Shown here: piece after piece, positions 33,541 through 44,291 of the stretch
Layout of the letters: each line of letters opens with the position of its first letter
How positions within the stretch are numbered: the first letter of the stretch is position 1
DNA from: Sphaerolaimus hirsutus
Lineage: Eukaryota > Nematoda > Chromadorea > Monhysterida > Sphaerolaimidae
NCBI GenBank assembly: GCA_964036195.1
Contig: OZ038451.1
Span: 18,798,318-18,862,317, forward strand
Length of the DNA stretch: 64,000 nt
Direction: 5' to 3'
Translations under genes and position numbers: made by a program
Notes under the pieces: model-generated
Told to the model about the DNA's origin: nothing
Database searches by the model: none
What the model saw: the letters and a program-made list of their open reading frames with translations, nothing else

Positions 33541-33887
33541 CGTGTGTTCTGCATTTGCCCAGATCACAAACCGCAGCTTTTGCCATTCACGTTTTATTTA
33601 CACTCAATTGAAAGGGGGTATTTCGGGGGGGGGGGTTATAAATTCGGGCATTTTGAATTTGAATTTCGGGGGGGGGGGGGTCTATTTTGAAGGGGGGCAT
33701 TTCGAGGATATACGGTAACTATTTCTCAATAGGTAATTGGAAAGCACATGGTTATCGCGCAGGAAATTCATCGAGATCGACAAAGGATGGTACGGAGATA
33801 CGGGCAAGGATAACACTTACGAGCACATTCACTTCTGTGCTTTCCACGGCTTTTTCCCATGGTTTATGAAGTTTTCATTAAGTTACT

Positions 33888-34168
33888 AAAGCTGCGTTTA
33901 CACTGCGACTTGTGCCGACCATTTTAAAAAGTGAAAAAAATTTCATAATGTCGGTTCGCTTTTTTGGATCGAAAACCAAAATATTTTTAAAATGCTTATA
34001 ACTCTGGAACGACATGGACGATTTATCTGCAAATTGGCACGTGAGTGCAGTTAACTAGTGAGTATACTTCACTGCATTTTCTTGCAGATATGGAACTTTA
34101 TTCCAAAATTATGAAACTTTTTCACTTTTCGAATTATCGGCACAAGTCGCAGTGTAAACGCAGCTTTA
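33888..34168. mobile_element. TIR MITE (AAAGCTGCGTTTACACTGCG)
   Basis: AAAGCTGCGTTTACACTGCG plus ACTTGTGCCGA is mirrored by TCGGCACAAGT plus CGCAGTGTAAACGCAGCTTT. The interior also pairs loosely. Its ends resemble those at 3832-4236 (GTTTACAC core), so the two may belong to one superfamily. Confidence 0.75.
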
Positions 34169-34629
34169 AAAGTTTTTGACATATTTACTTTCAATATAAT
34201 TCATTCAGTTGACGCCGCGTAATCCGAGTGTGTAGAACCATTGGAGTCTTCTGACAATTTTCATTGCTTTTTCTGTTGCATTGCAGTGGGTTTTCTGTGT
34301 GGTGGGTTGAGTTTATTGGACATTATTTGGTTGGTGTCAGCTTGGGTTAGTAAAATAGATTTTTGATGCACTCGTTAAAATCACGTTTTAAAAAAGTTCT
34401 TCGAACAATAAATGTTTTTATCCCTAGCTGTGATTTCATCGAAACACTTTTCAAAACTCTATTTTTTGACTTTTTCAAGAATAATAACCGAGCTTAGTTT
34501 TCACAACGTTCAAACGGGATCGCGAATCGCGATAATTTTCGGAATTTTGCAGTCCTGATCCCGAAAACTAGAAAAAAACAAAACAAATCCGTATCCGAAA
34601 GTCAACTCCGTTTAACCCTAGTTTACACC

Positions 34630-35270
34630 ATGCAACTTGCAAAGATTTTTTGTGGCTGCTTCACTACTAAATTGACTTCCCAGTATTTTCTTTTCTGGCA
34701 AACAGACTACTTATAAATAATTAAATATCAAGACATTTCCCATATCATGTGATCTTTCAAAATTCTAATGTCTGTTTCACACGGCATCCATATTTTCTTT
34801 GTATGGTATTTGCTTGAAAAATTCCACCTTAAACAATTCCCCCTCACAAATACTCCCCCATGTTAGATGAGTGAGGAAAAAATTATTACTTCTCAAATAA
34901 TCCCCCCCTTAGGAATATGGTAAATTTGTTGTGAAAAATTTGAACAAAAATGGCATCTTATGTTGTTAATACACCAAATTTAATGAAATGGGTTGATAGA
35001 AACATGCTTGAAAATTATGATAAAAAATATCCCCTTGATTAAATCCCCCCTTAAAAGGCTGATTCGTTGGGGGAATTATTCAAGCACATACATTCTTGTT
35101 ATTTTCTCTGTTCTTAAGGTTTTGTTATAAAATATAACCTGTTGATTGTCCACTTTGCTGTGTACAGTTGGTAAATAATTGATTTTTTTCTTTTATAATT
35201 TTCCCAAAATGCTTACTGAATTAGTTTACTACAGTTATTATTGTGGAAATTTTGCATATTGCAGTAGTTG
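34630..35270. other. AT-rich sequence with degraded CCCCCTTAA-type element remnants
   Basis: Segments such as CAAATAATCCCCCCCTTAGG and TTGGGGGAATTATTCAAGC resemble eroded copies of the CCTCGAATAA family. No coding signal seen. Confidence 0.4.
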
Positions 35271-35274
35271 CATG

Positions 35275-35713
35275 TAGGGATGGCCAAAATTTTTTTTACA
35301 CAACCCTGTTTAAAAAAACAACGTTTTTAAATAAAAATAATTAATGTTTTTTTTTAAAAAAGCTCTCAGATATGGTTATGGGTTAACATATATATGTATA
35401 TAAGTACTTTGTGATGTGAGATATAGCCATAGAATAGCTGTGGAGCCATGGGATAGCATTATAAGTGGTAATTTATGTCAAAAATACCCATTCAATTTTT
35501 GCATGGAATAGTGCTTAAATAAGGTTAAAAGAAAAGGCTAATACATTGGTAATGTGTATGTGAAATTGCACCCTCGAGCGTAAAAAAAATTGCAAAATAC
35601 CTAGTGCTTAGTACTAAACATTTTAGCTGCTGTTTTAAAAAAAACCGCTTTAGATGCCTCTGTTTAAAAAACAAATATTTTTTTAAGACTTAGGAAAACA
35701 TCTGCCATCCCTA
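35275..35713. mobile_element. hAT-like MITE with TAGGGATGGC ends
   Basis: 439 bp, TAGGGATGGCC to TGCCATCCCTA, flanked by GTTGCATG and GTTGCATT (7/8). The interior includes ATAGCCATAGAATAGCTGTG, shared with 21914-23211. Confidence 0.8.
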
Positions 35714-37110
35714 GTTGCATTGAGTTATGCTATTTGCTGCTGCTCCATCCGTCTATTTCTTGTTATGATATCCATTTTATTATTATTTATTTATCGTTGA
35801 CACTTGGAAAAGTTTTGCATTTACCTTATGCATAGCAGGACAATTTTTGCCAGCAGTTTAAAAAATCAGAGTAGGTGCTGGAAATTTCAAAATTGCCAAC
35901 CCTAGGCACATTATGTTTTTTTTGTTGCGTTCCTTGCAGTTATTTCAGGAGGCAGACTAGTGGCTGTGCAGTTTACAAGATACAAAATTTGCACTCCTCA
36001 CACAAGCTATTAGAATTATTTCATTCATTAGCAAGTTTTGTTAAAATCTTCTGTTATGACTAATGGGGTCAATCCTTTGAACATATGACTATTTTGATGG
36101 GCTCATATGAACAATCCTTTGGGTGTCTATCTGATTCTTATCATGGTCCTGACCACGGTACTGTTGACCTTCATACTAGCCTGTTAAATGCTTGCTGGTC
36201 CTCCCAATTGGCTGTTAACAACTGCGTTTGTGGCGCTTGGGTGCAACTGGCAAGAGCTGGGTCAATTTGGGTCACCAAACAGGTGGTGGACAGGACCATG
36301 ATTCAATGTTAAGGACATTTTGTTGAGCAGTGTCCAGGCAAAATCCATACAGAAGCTTCTTCCCACACACTGCAAAATGTCACTAGTGTCACCAAAATAT
36401 CAAATTATCAGTGATATTTGTTTTTTACTGTTCATTTGAGATTTTGGTGACGCTACATAACATTTACAGGGTGTGAAGCTGGCCTCTGCATGGCTTGTTA
36501 GTTGTAGAAATTTGTTTGAGAAATAATTCTAAAGATGCTTGTTCAAGTGTAGCTGTATAAATGCCTTTGGTGCCCTCTCATTCGTGGATGAGATTTGGAT
36601 GATTGACAGGTTAGTAGATTTCATTGATGTTTTTGGTGCTGCTTGGAGGTTTTCTGACATCAGCCTGCTACAGTGTATTTCCCTGACTTGTTGATGATCG
36701 ACTGCTGGTGAAGAAACGGTGCACCAGGAATCCAAGTTCCAGCGGTAGTGATCAGTGATTGTCTGGGTAGTTAAAAGTGAGCGTCGCGCGTGTTACGCAG
36801 TTTTCTGCCCTTCGAAACACTTTCGTCTCAACTGGTGTATGTCTAAACTGGCCACAAAAATATGTCAGTGCCAGCGCTAGGTGCTTCCTCGGATACACAT
36901 GAAGATTCACCTTGAAATTCGTGGAAGGGTCCTTTGGATATTTCAAACTGTCCTTTCAATGACTTTTCTGCCCATTCGATGTTAAATTTATGGCCAAGTA
37001 AATTCTTTCTGTATTTTGCATTCATACACCTTTGAAATGGGTGCCTCACTTTCTATAAAAATATTTTTGAGCGAACTTAAGAGAGAGTAGCACCATCACT
37101 TCCACTGTAT
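35714..37110. other. No gene recognised; weak open frames only
   Basis: Short frames on both strands (for example around 36085-36312 plus and 36750-37050 minus) look slightly protein-like but are broken by stops and match nothing I know. They may be old gene or transposon remnants. Confidence 0.35.
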
Positions 37111-37115
37111 GTCTA

Positions 37116-37467
37116 CTGTAAATCCTCAAACAGGTCCCCCCTCGAATAACTCCCCCTATGATCAACGCAAACCAGTTGTGTCACATTGAAAAAACATTTG
37201 GATGAAGCCAGACAGACCAAAAAGCCATGGTCTCTGATTCATCGAATGCAAATGCAGTGTAGCGTGTGCTGCGTATGCAACCTAAACACAAAAGAATGCT
37301 TTACTACAGTTGCCTCAGACCTGCTTATGGACTGAATATTCTGACGAAAAAACAACTCCACCCTCGAATAACCCCCCTCGATTAACTCTCCCCTCGATTA
37401 ACTCCCCCCTCAAAATATTCTGACGAAAAAATAACTCCCCTGGGGACTTATTCGAGGATTTACGGTA
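37116..37467. mobile_element. TIR element of the TACCGTAAATCCTCGAATAA family
   Basis: CTGTAAATCCTCAAACAGGT at the left and TTATTCGAGGATTTACGGTA at the right. The centre has CCCCCTCGATTAACTC repeats and CTGACGAAAAAATAACTCC. Confidence 0.65.
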
Positions 37468-38253
37468 TCTATCTATTATCTATAGTGCCCAAATCTACAG
37501 TGCGGTAAATGTAAATATAATGTAATATTCATATCGACGTACACCCGTGATGGTCATTGTTGAAAATAAATGAGTCGCCAAAAAAAAACAATCTTAGTTC
37601 AAGTTCCACAGAAACAACAAAAAAACTATTCTTCCACTTGAACCGAATAAAAGTGGCGCGAGCAGAGAATCCTAAGCACATCGATATTGCAGCGAAGATA
37701 AAGCAAAAGGGAGCTGAGCGGAAAGCGGACATTAGTGACACTCTTTCGGAACGCCGACATGATGCCTACTAGCTCTTGCACTGAACAGGTGGAGGGGTAC
37801 TCTCGCGTTCTTCCATCGTGGGGCTGCCACTAGGTGCACTTATTGGCCCTACACCTATATCCTCGAAATATCCACGCATTATTCGCGTATGTTAACTAAC
37901 CACGATTAAGTGGTAGGAATTCAAAAAGATACTGGCGAAATAATAACTCCCTTGAATTACCCCCCATATTTTCACTCTGAAAAATTGTACCCCTGGGGGT
38001 AATTGGAGGAATTACGGTAGTTGACAATGACGCTAAATGTCAACTTGTTCCTATCCCAATACCAAGCTTGCTGACCAGTTGATTTGAAAAAATTTTCTAA
38101 AAAACTATAATTTAAGTCTTTCAAACATGCATGATGATGCGAGAGCACCAGTTGCCGACAGTGGCAAAGGTGTCCGCCCGCAGGTGTAAACGTCACGCGT
38201 GTCCTCGGCGCTGCCCAGAGCGCCGCGGCCGCAGGTGCTGCGCTCGCCGCTGG

Positions 38254-38632
38254 GGCTGAGCTCGCAGCAAGGGCGCACCGCCGGCTCGCCGCGCCAGCAG
38301 CACGACTGCGACCAGCAGCCGGACGTTGAGTACACGTACTGGTGCCACTTCCACATCCTGGTACATGCCCTGTAGAATGTAAAATGCCATGGGAAGTGTC
38401 AAAAGTCATGTAAAATCGCAAACATGTTTGCCATTTCACTGGGGACTTTACATGACTTTTTACCCTTTACATGACATAAAACATTTTACAGGGCATTTTA
38501 CAGGGTCGGGGACTGGCCCCCAGTCGACGCAGGGCCCTCAGCGGCGGCACCACGTGGAGGCCAAGCTGATGGTGCCGGTCGAGCGCATGCCCAAGAAGTT
38601 CAACTTCATCGAAAGCATGATAGCATTTACCA
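38254..38632 (+). CDS. Unidentified two-exon coding segment split by a MITE-derived intron
   Basis: Exon A (about 38254-38360) reads QQHDCDQQPDVEYTYWCHFH and ends ATCCTG|GTACAT. Exon B (38524-about 38632) follows GGCCCCCAG and reads HHVEAKLMVPVERMPKKFNF. Both junctions are phase 0, and both exons are GC-rich against AT-rich flanks, so I read them as real coding sequence. The intron (38361-38523) is exactly one repeat element. Exon B runs into a palindromic array after ESM with no visible donor, so it is probably truncated. I do not recognise the family. The opposite strand is also open and Cys-rich, but the intron would then lack GT at its start. Confidence 0.4.
38361..38523 (+). mobile_element. 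MITE that forms a complete GT-AG intron (163 bp)
   Basis: Starts GTACATGCCCTGTAGAATGT and ends TTTTACAGGGTCGGGGACTGGCCCCCAG. The inner ACAGGGCATTTTACAGGG arms pair with CCCTGTAGAATG. Both boundaries coincide with the junctions between two GC-rich coding blocks in the same phase, so the element itself provides donor and acceptor. Confidence 0.6.
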
Positions 38633-39225
38633 CACTAGTAGTTGGACAACTAGTGTTGTAAACACAGAACCGAAATTTAAACTCAAATTTAAAATTTCGG
38701 TTCAGTGTTTACAACACTAGTTGTGCAACTACTATTTAGTGTTGTAAATACAGAACCGAAATTTAAACTAAAATTTTTGGTTCCGGTTCTGCATTCACAA
38801 CACTAGTTGTGCATTACTAGTGTTGTACATACAGAACCGAAATTGAAACTTGAATTTCGGTTCCGGTTCCATTTAGAAAAAAATGTTGAGACAATAAAAT
38901 TTTCAAATAGTTATTATGTTTACTGAAATGGGAACCGGAACCAAAATTTAAGTTAAAATTTCGGTTCAGTATTTACAACACTAGTTGTGCAACTGCTAGT
39001 GTTGTAAACACAGAACCGAAATTGAAACTTGAATTTCGGTCCGGGTTCCATTTCTAAAAAATAATAAGAAAATAAAAAAATTTAATATTTTTTGTTTACT
39101 GAAACGGGAACCGGAACCAAAATTTGAGTTTGAATTTTGTTCAGTGTTTACAACACTAGTTGTGCAACTACTACTGTTGTAAATACAGAACCGAAATTTT
39201 AACTCAAATTTTGGTTCCGGTTCCA
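38633..39225. repeat. Array of CAACACTAGTTGTGCAACT hairpins
   Basis: ACAACACTAGTTGTGCAACT and TGTTGTAAACACAGAACCGA recur four to five times, each unit containing an inverted pair around GAACCGAAATTTAAACTC-type sequence. The array abuts the unidentified coding exon B. Confidence 0.75.
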
Positions 39226-39289
39226 ATTCGAAAACATGTTCAGAAAACAAAAATGTCTGAACTATTTTTTTTGTTTAGTGGAAACGGAA

Positions 39290-39380
39290 TCGAAATCGAA
39301 ATTTCGCATGACTTTGCATTTGACCTTCCATTTGACACTTTACTTTACACTTTAATGGGCTTGGGATTGCTACCAGGTTG
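39290..39380. repeat. Right-end fragment of the GTCAAATGTAAAG MITE family
   Basis: TTTGACACTTTACTTTACAC followed by GGGCTTGGGATTGCTACCAGG, the family's right terminus, directly abuts the next tandem repeat. Confidence 0.6.
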
Positions 39381-39835
39381 TTTTTACCCAACTGTATCAA
39401 GGTAACTACCATAGTGGTGATAAATAATATCACCACTATGGTAGTTACCTTGATACAGTTGAGCAAAGACCATGTTGCCAAACCCGCGAGGTTCATGTTT
39501 CATCTCAAACATTGGGATTGCTACAGGTTGTTTTTACCCAACTGTATCAAGGTAACTACCACAGTGGTGATAAATAATATCACCACTATGGTAGTTACCT
39601 TGATACACTTGAGCAAAGACCATGTTGCCAAACCCGCGAGGTTCATGTTTCAAACAAAACATTGGGATTGCTACAGGTTGTTTTTACCCAACTGTATCAA
39701 GGTAACTACCACAGTGGTGATAAATAATATCACCACTATGGTAGTTACCTTGATACAGTTGGGCAAAAACCATGTTGCCAAATAAGCGAGGTTCAAACAA
39801 CACAATTTGAGCGCAAAAATGCAGTAACTGAGCAC
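39362..39835. repeat. Three tandem ~150-bp units with internal hairpins
   Basis: ATTGGGATTGCTACAGGTTG recurs at about 39361, 39509 and 39661. Each unit holds CTGTATCAAGGTAACTACC followed by its reverse complement around GTGGTGATAAATAATATCAC, then ACCATGTTGCCAAACCCGCG. A single copy is at 43157-43365. The tail of the last unit overlaps the presumed end of a minus-strand exon. Confidence 0.8.
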
Positions 39836-40029
39836 ATTCCTCGGGCACTAATTTCCTATCTGAAACCAAACACTTTGCAATCTGTTTACACGAAGCGTCG
39901 AGCATGTTCTGCAGCTTGTCACACGGCAGCGTGAGCAACAACCGCGACAGACTTTCTTGTCCATTTCTGCTGGACGCGGCGCCGAGCTGGGGCGTCGGTG
40001 TGGTTGATTTCAGTCAGCGTAGCTCGTGT

Positions 40030-40345
40030 GAACGAGTGTCACGAGCTCACGTGTTAAAATAAGTGTCATTAAGTGTCAATGTAATAAGTAAAGTGTCAAA
40101 AGTAAAGTAAAGTGTCATGTAAAATGTCAATCAAAACAAAAAAGAGAAGATTTTATTATTCCACTTTGCATGACAATTGACACTTTACATTTGACACTTT
40201 GTATGACAATTGACACTTTAATTTACATTTGACACTTTGCATGACAATTGACACTTTACCTTACATTTGACACTTTGCATGACAATTGACACGTTACTTT
40301 ACATTTGACACTTTGCATGACAATTGACACTTTACTTTACATTCG
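40030..40345. repeat. GTGTCAAATGTAAAG-family arms, tandemly expanded, ends lost
   Basis: TTGACACTTTACTTTACATT and CACTTTGCATGACAATTGAC are repeated several times. The left part matches 41345-41514 closely (AAATAAGTGTCATTAAGTGT, AACAAAAAAGAGAAGATTTT). Confidence 0.7.
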
Positions 40346-40573
40346 ACACTTTGCCAGGAGATCCGGAGAAAATACAGGCGCAGCTCACCAAATCCATCCA
40401 CCAAAAAACCTACCGTACACACCCCAAAAAAACCCTCACCCTATTCTCCCTATGCAAATTGTCGATAGTCTTGCTACCGGGCGCCAAAGGTGCCGCACCG
40501 GTCGCGCTGGTCAGGCCGTCCGGGAGGGGCACACGCAGTGCAGCGCGGCGCAGTACAGTTGCGTGGGCCGCAG
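40346..40573. other. GC-rich, possibly coding fragment, unidentified
   Basis: After GCCAG at 40346 the plus strand reads GDPEKIQAQLTKSIHQ. A second GC-rich block (40476-40573) is open in more than one frame on the plus strand, and on the minus strand reads RPTQLYCAALHCVC before a stop. Composition suggests coding origin, but strand and frame are undecided. Confidence 0.2.
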
Positions 40574-40589
40574 GTAGTTACGGCATGAT

Positions 40590-40973
40590 TAGTGATGGAA
40601 AAGCGCCATGGCGCTTGAGCTGGCGACAAAGCAAAAAGCGCCATGGCGCTTTTGGCGCTTGGCGCTAAATTGCTCTGGCGCTATTGGCGCTTGGCGCTGT
40701 GGTTCAGAAAAGCGCCATGGCGCTATTGGCGCTTGGCGCTGTGGTTCAGAAAAGCGCCATGGCGCTTTTGGCACTCGACGCAATTTTTGCGTGGCGACAG
40801 GAACAAAACGCCTGGTGCTGGCTGCTAAGCAAAAAGCCAAAAAGCACCATGGCGCTTCTGGCGCTTGGCGCCATTTTGCCCTGGCGCCATTGGCGCTTGG
40901 CGCTGGCGTTCCAAAACGCGCCATGGCGCTTTTGGCGCTTGGCGCCAAAGTCCTGATGCTTTTTCCATCACTA
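40590..40973. mobile_element. hAT-like MITE with TAGTGATGG ends and a GCGCCATGGCGC minisatellite core
   Basis: 384 bp, TAGTGATGGAAAA to TTTTCCATCACTA, flanked by GGCATGAT and GGCATAAT (7/8). The core is a tandem array of GCGCCATGGCGCTATTGGCG-type units; its long open frames on both strands are artefacts. Confidence 0.8.
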
Positions 40974-41322
40974 GGCATAATCACAGGCTAGTAATTACGC
41001 TAGTTATATAGACTCCCGGACATCACACTTATGGAAACCTGTCATAACCCATCTGAATAATGAACCGAAAATTTTACACTTTTTTCACCATAATATTTCG
41101 TTTTTACCATGGAATTATTAATAAGAAATCTTTCACAAGAATTTATTCATTAAATTATGGTAGGATTCTGCACATACTTTGCGGTCCGGTCCGCCCAGTA
41201 TATTTAAATAGTTTAGAGACATTTGGGTAGCTGCCATTGTTACAGGGTGGCCCAATGATGATACAATTTTGGACATCAATTGCACAGTTTTGCCACTGGT
41301 AGAACCAATCCTACTGTGACCA

Positions 41323-41514
41323 GGGGGCAGTCCCAAGCCATGTAATGTGTTAAAATAAGTGTCATTAAGTGTCGATGTAATAAGTAAAGTGTCAAATGTA
41401 AAGTAAAGTGTCATGTAAAATGTCAATCAAAACAAAAAAGAGAAGATTTTATCACTCCACTTTGCATGACAATTGACACTTTACTTTACATTTGTCATGA
41501 CAATTGACACTTTA
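41323..41514. repeat. GTGTCAAATGTAAAG-family MITE, left end next to an exon acceptor
   Basis: CAGGGGGCAGTCCCAAGCCA begins 7 bp from the acceptor (minus strand) of the exon at 41178-41313. The body matches 40050-40230. The right end is cut by the palindrome at 41515. Confidence 0.65.
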
Positions 41515-42039
41515 AGCGGAAATTAGAGCTCAGCGTCGATTCGACGTGGAATGACGACGTGAAATGATGTCGTGAAATTAATTACACGAGTGTGGATCAT
41601 GCTATGGGTCTACAATTTTCTAAGGATACTATATGAATCAATACCTTAATCGTGTCCAATACTGAGTGTTATCAGCCACAACTAGAGCGAATTGAAAAAT
41701 TCAATTTTTATCATTCCACGTCATCATTTTACGTCAGGGAACAACTTGACATTTCACGTCAGACTATTGCAAGCAAAAGTCTGACGTGAAATGTCAAGTT
41801 GTTCCCTGACACTGTGACGTGAAATGATGATGACGTGAAATGATAAAAATTGAATTTTTCAATTCGCTCTAGTTGTGGCTGATAACACTCAGTATTGGAC
41901 ACGATTAAGGTATTGATTCATATATTATCCTTAGAAAATTGTAGACCCATAGCATGATCCACACTTGTGTAATTAATTTCACGACATCATTTCACGTCGT
42001 CATTTCACGTCGAATCGACGCTGAGCTCTAATTCCCGCT
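41515..42039. mobile_element. 525-bp near-perfect palindrome at a splice donor
   Basis: AGCGGAAATTAGAGCTCAGC at the left and GCTGAGCTCTAATTCCCGCT at the right begin arms of about 250 bp that match almost base for base through CGACGTGAAATGATGTCGTG and AACAACTTGACATTTCACG to a short central loop near 41780. The right boundary is 3 bp from the GT donor (minus strand) of the exon ending at 42044. Confidence 0.88.
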
Positions 42040-42151
42040 TTACTGCGCATGCCTGCGGCGCGACATCAGAGCCGCGGCAAGTTCATAGAGCAGCTCGGCG
42101 GCAAATACAAAGTAGTTGAGTTGCCGCACCACTTTGTAAACATGCCACGGC

Positions 42152-42578
42152 TAACGATGGCAAACTCTCCGAAAAAAAGTATTTAAATTTTTAAGTGTTT
42201 TTTCTAATATTCGACTTCGAATTTAGATTTTTTTCTGAAAATAGTTTTCGAATTTAGATTTTGAATTTTTGAATCTTTTAAAGACTTTTCAAATGTTTTG
42301 CAATTAATGAGTGCATTTTCAACTCACTTTCATGTTTTACTGCCTTCCCAGCTGTTACCACAGACCATAGGTAGTTGTTAAAACGTATTTACGTTTACTC
42401 GTTATTGGTGTTTTGAATGGCGTTTCTCCACTTTTTCACATTTTCTTCCAAAAATATCGGAAAAAATCGAAAATTCAAAAACGTTTTCAGTTTAAAAATC
42501 AATTTTTTTTGAATTCGAAAAGTCTAAAAAGATTCGAAAACGTTTTCAAATTTTCGAATCTTTTCTTTGCCATCATTA
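42152..42578. mobile_element. hAT-like MITE with TAACGATGGC ends, inside a coding exon
   Basis: 427 bp, TAACGATGGCAAA to TTTGCCATCATTA, flanked by GCCACGGC (42144-42151) and GCCGCGGC (42579-42586). The interior is TTCGAAAA/TTTTCGAA-rich and self-complementary. A sister copy is at 50095-50552. Confidence 0.85.
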
Positions 42579-42829
42579 GCCGCGGCATGTGAAGACGGCA
42601 TTGCGCACTCAAATATACATACACATCCAGTCGCCGCCGCATGTTCAAAGAGTTGTCGGCAGAGTTACAAACCAGTTGCGCAAAGCTGCAAGGCAACTCG
42701 GCAGTTTTTTTCTGTTTGAATGCTGTCAGTCACTGCGGCTAATCATAAATATGTCACTGGTATATTAGCAATGGTATTTATGTGCTGCTTTAAAAATTTG
42801 TTGTAATGTTTGGTTGGCATTCAGACTGA

Positions 42830-42875
42830 TTCAGTTGACACGAATTTGCGATGTCAACTAGCATGTGGGGGGCCA
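42830..42875. repeat. End fragment of a CACACTAGTTGACA MITE
   Basis: CGATGTCAACTAGCATGTGG resembles the right end of the 26764-26933 family. No left partner seen. Confidence 0.4.
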
Positions 42876-43156
42876 ATTACATCATTAAAGTGTAGATTAC
42901 TGGGATACCAACTGTCTGGGATACTGTCTGCATTCACGCGTAATTACAAGTGGCACGTGTACACTATAATTTGATAATTACCCCCCCCCCCCCCCAATAA
43001 TTGTGTAGCGACAGCAATTAAATTATTCTTCCGCCGGCAGTTCGCAGCTGTCAATAAATTACATAATTGAGGTGCCAAATCGCCCCAAATCACATGTTGC
43101 CTGCACCATATGAGTGTAAAGAGAATGTACACTACACATACTGCAGTTTGAGAAAC

Positions 43157-43365
43157 CATGTTGCCAAACCCGCGAGGTTCATGTTTCATCTCAACATTCA
43201 ACATTCTCTTCAACATTGGGATTGCTACAGGTTGTTTTTACCCAACTGTATCAAGGTAACTACCATAGTGGTGATAAATAATATCACCACTATGGTAGTT
43301 ACCTTGATACAGTTGGGCAAAAACCATGTTGCCAAACCAGCGAGGTTCAAACTACACAATTTGAG
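43157..43365. repeat. Single copy of the ~150-bp hairpin unit seen at 39362-39835
   Basis: ACCATGTTGCCAAACCCGCG, ATTGGGATTGCTACAGGTTG and the TATCAAGGTAACTACCATAG hairpin occur in the same order as in the tandem copies. Confidence 0.8.
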
Positions 43366-43377
43366 CCATAAATAGTG

Positions 43378-43715
43378 TACCGTATTACCTCGAGGGGGTT
43401 TATTTTTTCGCCAGCAAAATTCGAAGGGGGGCTTATTCAAGGGAGGGCATTATTTCGTCAGAAATTTTCGTAAGGATGGTAGTAAATAGTAGGTATTTGT
43501 GTAACCCAAAACAGGTAATATGTCCAAACAGGATATAATCTGACATGTAGATAGCTACACAAACTAGTCTATGGCAATGCAAATTAGCAGTAAAAATACA
43601 TTATGTACATTGCATGGATGATATACATCATTCCGGAGGGGGGTATTTCGAGGGGGTATTTTTTCCTCAGCCATTTTGAGGGGGGGTAATTCAAGGGGAT
43701 ATAATTCGAGGTAAT
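43378..43715. mobile_element. Diverged CCTCGAATAA-family element
   Basis: ACCGTATTACCTCGAGGG at the left and AATTCGAGGTAATTC at the right, with GGGGTATTTTTTCCTCAGCC inside. Confidence 0.5.
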
Positions 43716-44103
43716 TCAGAATTCCGATAATATTTATTGTTTCAAAGAAACTGCCACAATTATAAAACAGCATATTTTCAGTTTTTCTACCACGGTTTTC
43801 AGTGTGCAGTTTACAATCCACATTTCAAGGTTGTTCAACCACAAATCAACATCACTGTCCTCAACGTAAATACGCGGCGGACAGCAAAGTATGCGTGCAA
43901 ACATGTCTTAGTTGATAATGTGCGATCAGGATACGCATATTCACGCACTTCCACAAAAAATATTTTAACAATCAAAAGGCGGATTTGTGTACAAACAATG
44001 AATGTAAATACCACATAGGTAATCAAACAGCCAATCAAAAAAAACTCTCGCATCACCACAAAACTTGTCTCTTGCATCACCACAAAACTTGTTTCTGAAA
44101 CAC

Positions 44104-44291
44104 TCAACTCAAACAAGAGTGTTTCTCCCGAAAATGCTTCATCAACAGCGACACAGTGGACTCGACCGTGTTGCAGCAGGTGCACATGAACTGGTAGGCG
44201 CCGGTGCCGCCGTGCACGAAGTTCCAGTGGGACAGCATGCCCTTGACGCAGGGGAACTTTGACCCGCACAGGGTGCAGCCGAACTTGGGTC
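44104..44291 (-). CDS. C2H2-type zinc-finger terminal exon
   Basis: After the acceptor CTGCCCCCAG the frame reads FGCTLCGSKFPCVKGMLSHW, then YQFMCTCCNTVESTVSLLMK and HFREKH, ending at TGA (44104-44106). The Cys-x2-Cys...His-x(3-4)-His spacing fits two zinc fingers (CTLC...HWNFVH; CTCC...HFREKH). The sequence that would precede it is unknown: the upstream neighbour on this strand, an HMG-CoA reductase exon, ends in a different phase. The exon sits directly against the end of a MITE. Confidence 0.5.

Larger units (their letters stand above)
39816..42685 (-). pseudogene. Helical-repeat-like gene fragment, one exon interrupted by a hAT-like MITE
   Basis: Three exons on the minus strand agree in phase: 42044-42685 (minus the insert), 41178-41313 and about 39816-39986. 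The first encodes RRRLDVYVYLSAQCRLHMPR, then HVYKVVRQLNYFVFAAELLY. The second encodes GKTVQLMSKIVSSLGHPV and LNYLNILGGPDRK. The third encodes SLSRLLLTLPCDKLQNMLDA and VPEECAQLLHFCAQ. The protein looks all-helical; a HEAT-type or trafficking scaffold is possible, but I cannot name the family. A 427-bp element at 42152-42578 lies inside the first exon. Removing it and one 8-bp repeat restores a 207-nt exon in frame with both neighbours. As it stands the reading frame ends inside the element, so this copy is broken. Confidence 0.45.

Noticed and set aside
38105..38356. Cys-rich minus-strand frame opposite the unidentified exon A
   Set aside because: The adjoining 163-bp element has GT-AG ends only in plus orientation, and exon B is coding-like only on the plus strand, so the plus reading is preferred.
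39378..39785. 135-codon frame with VVTLIQLSKD repeats
   Set aside because: Translation of three tandem copies of a 150-bp hairpin repeat; the same peptide appears on the opposite strand because the unit is palindromic.
40589..40991. Open frames of 90-130 codons on both strands
   Set aside because: Products of the GCGCCATGGCGC tandem core of a MITE; overlapping frames on both strands are all open with the same low-complexity content.
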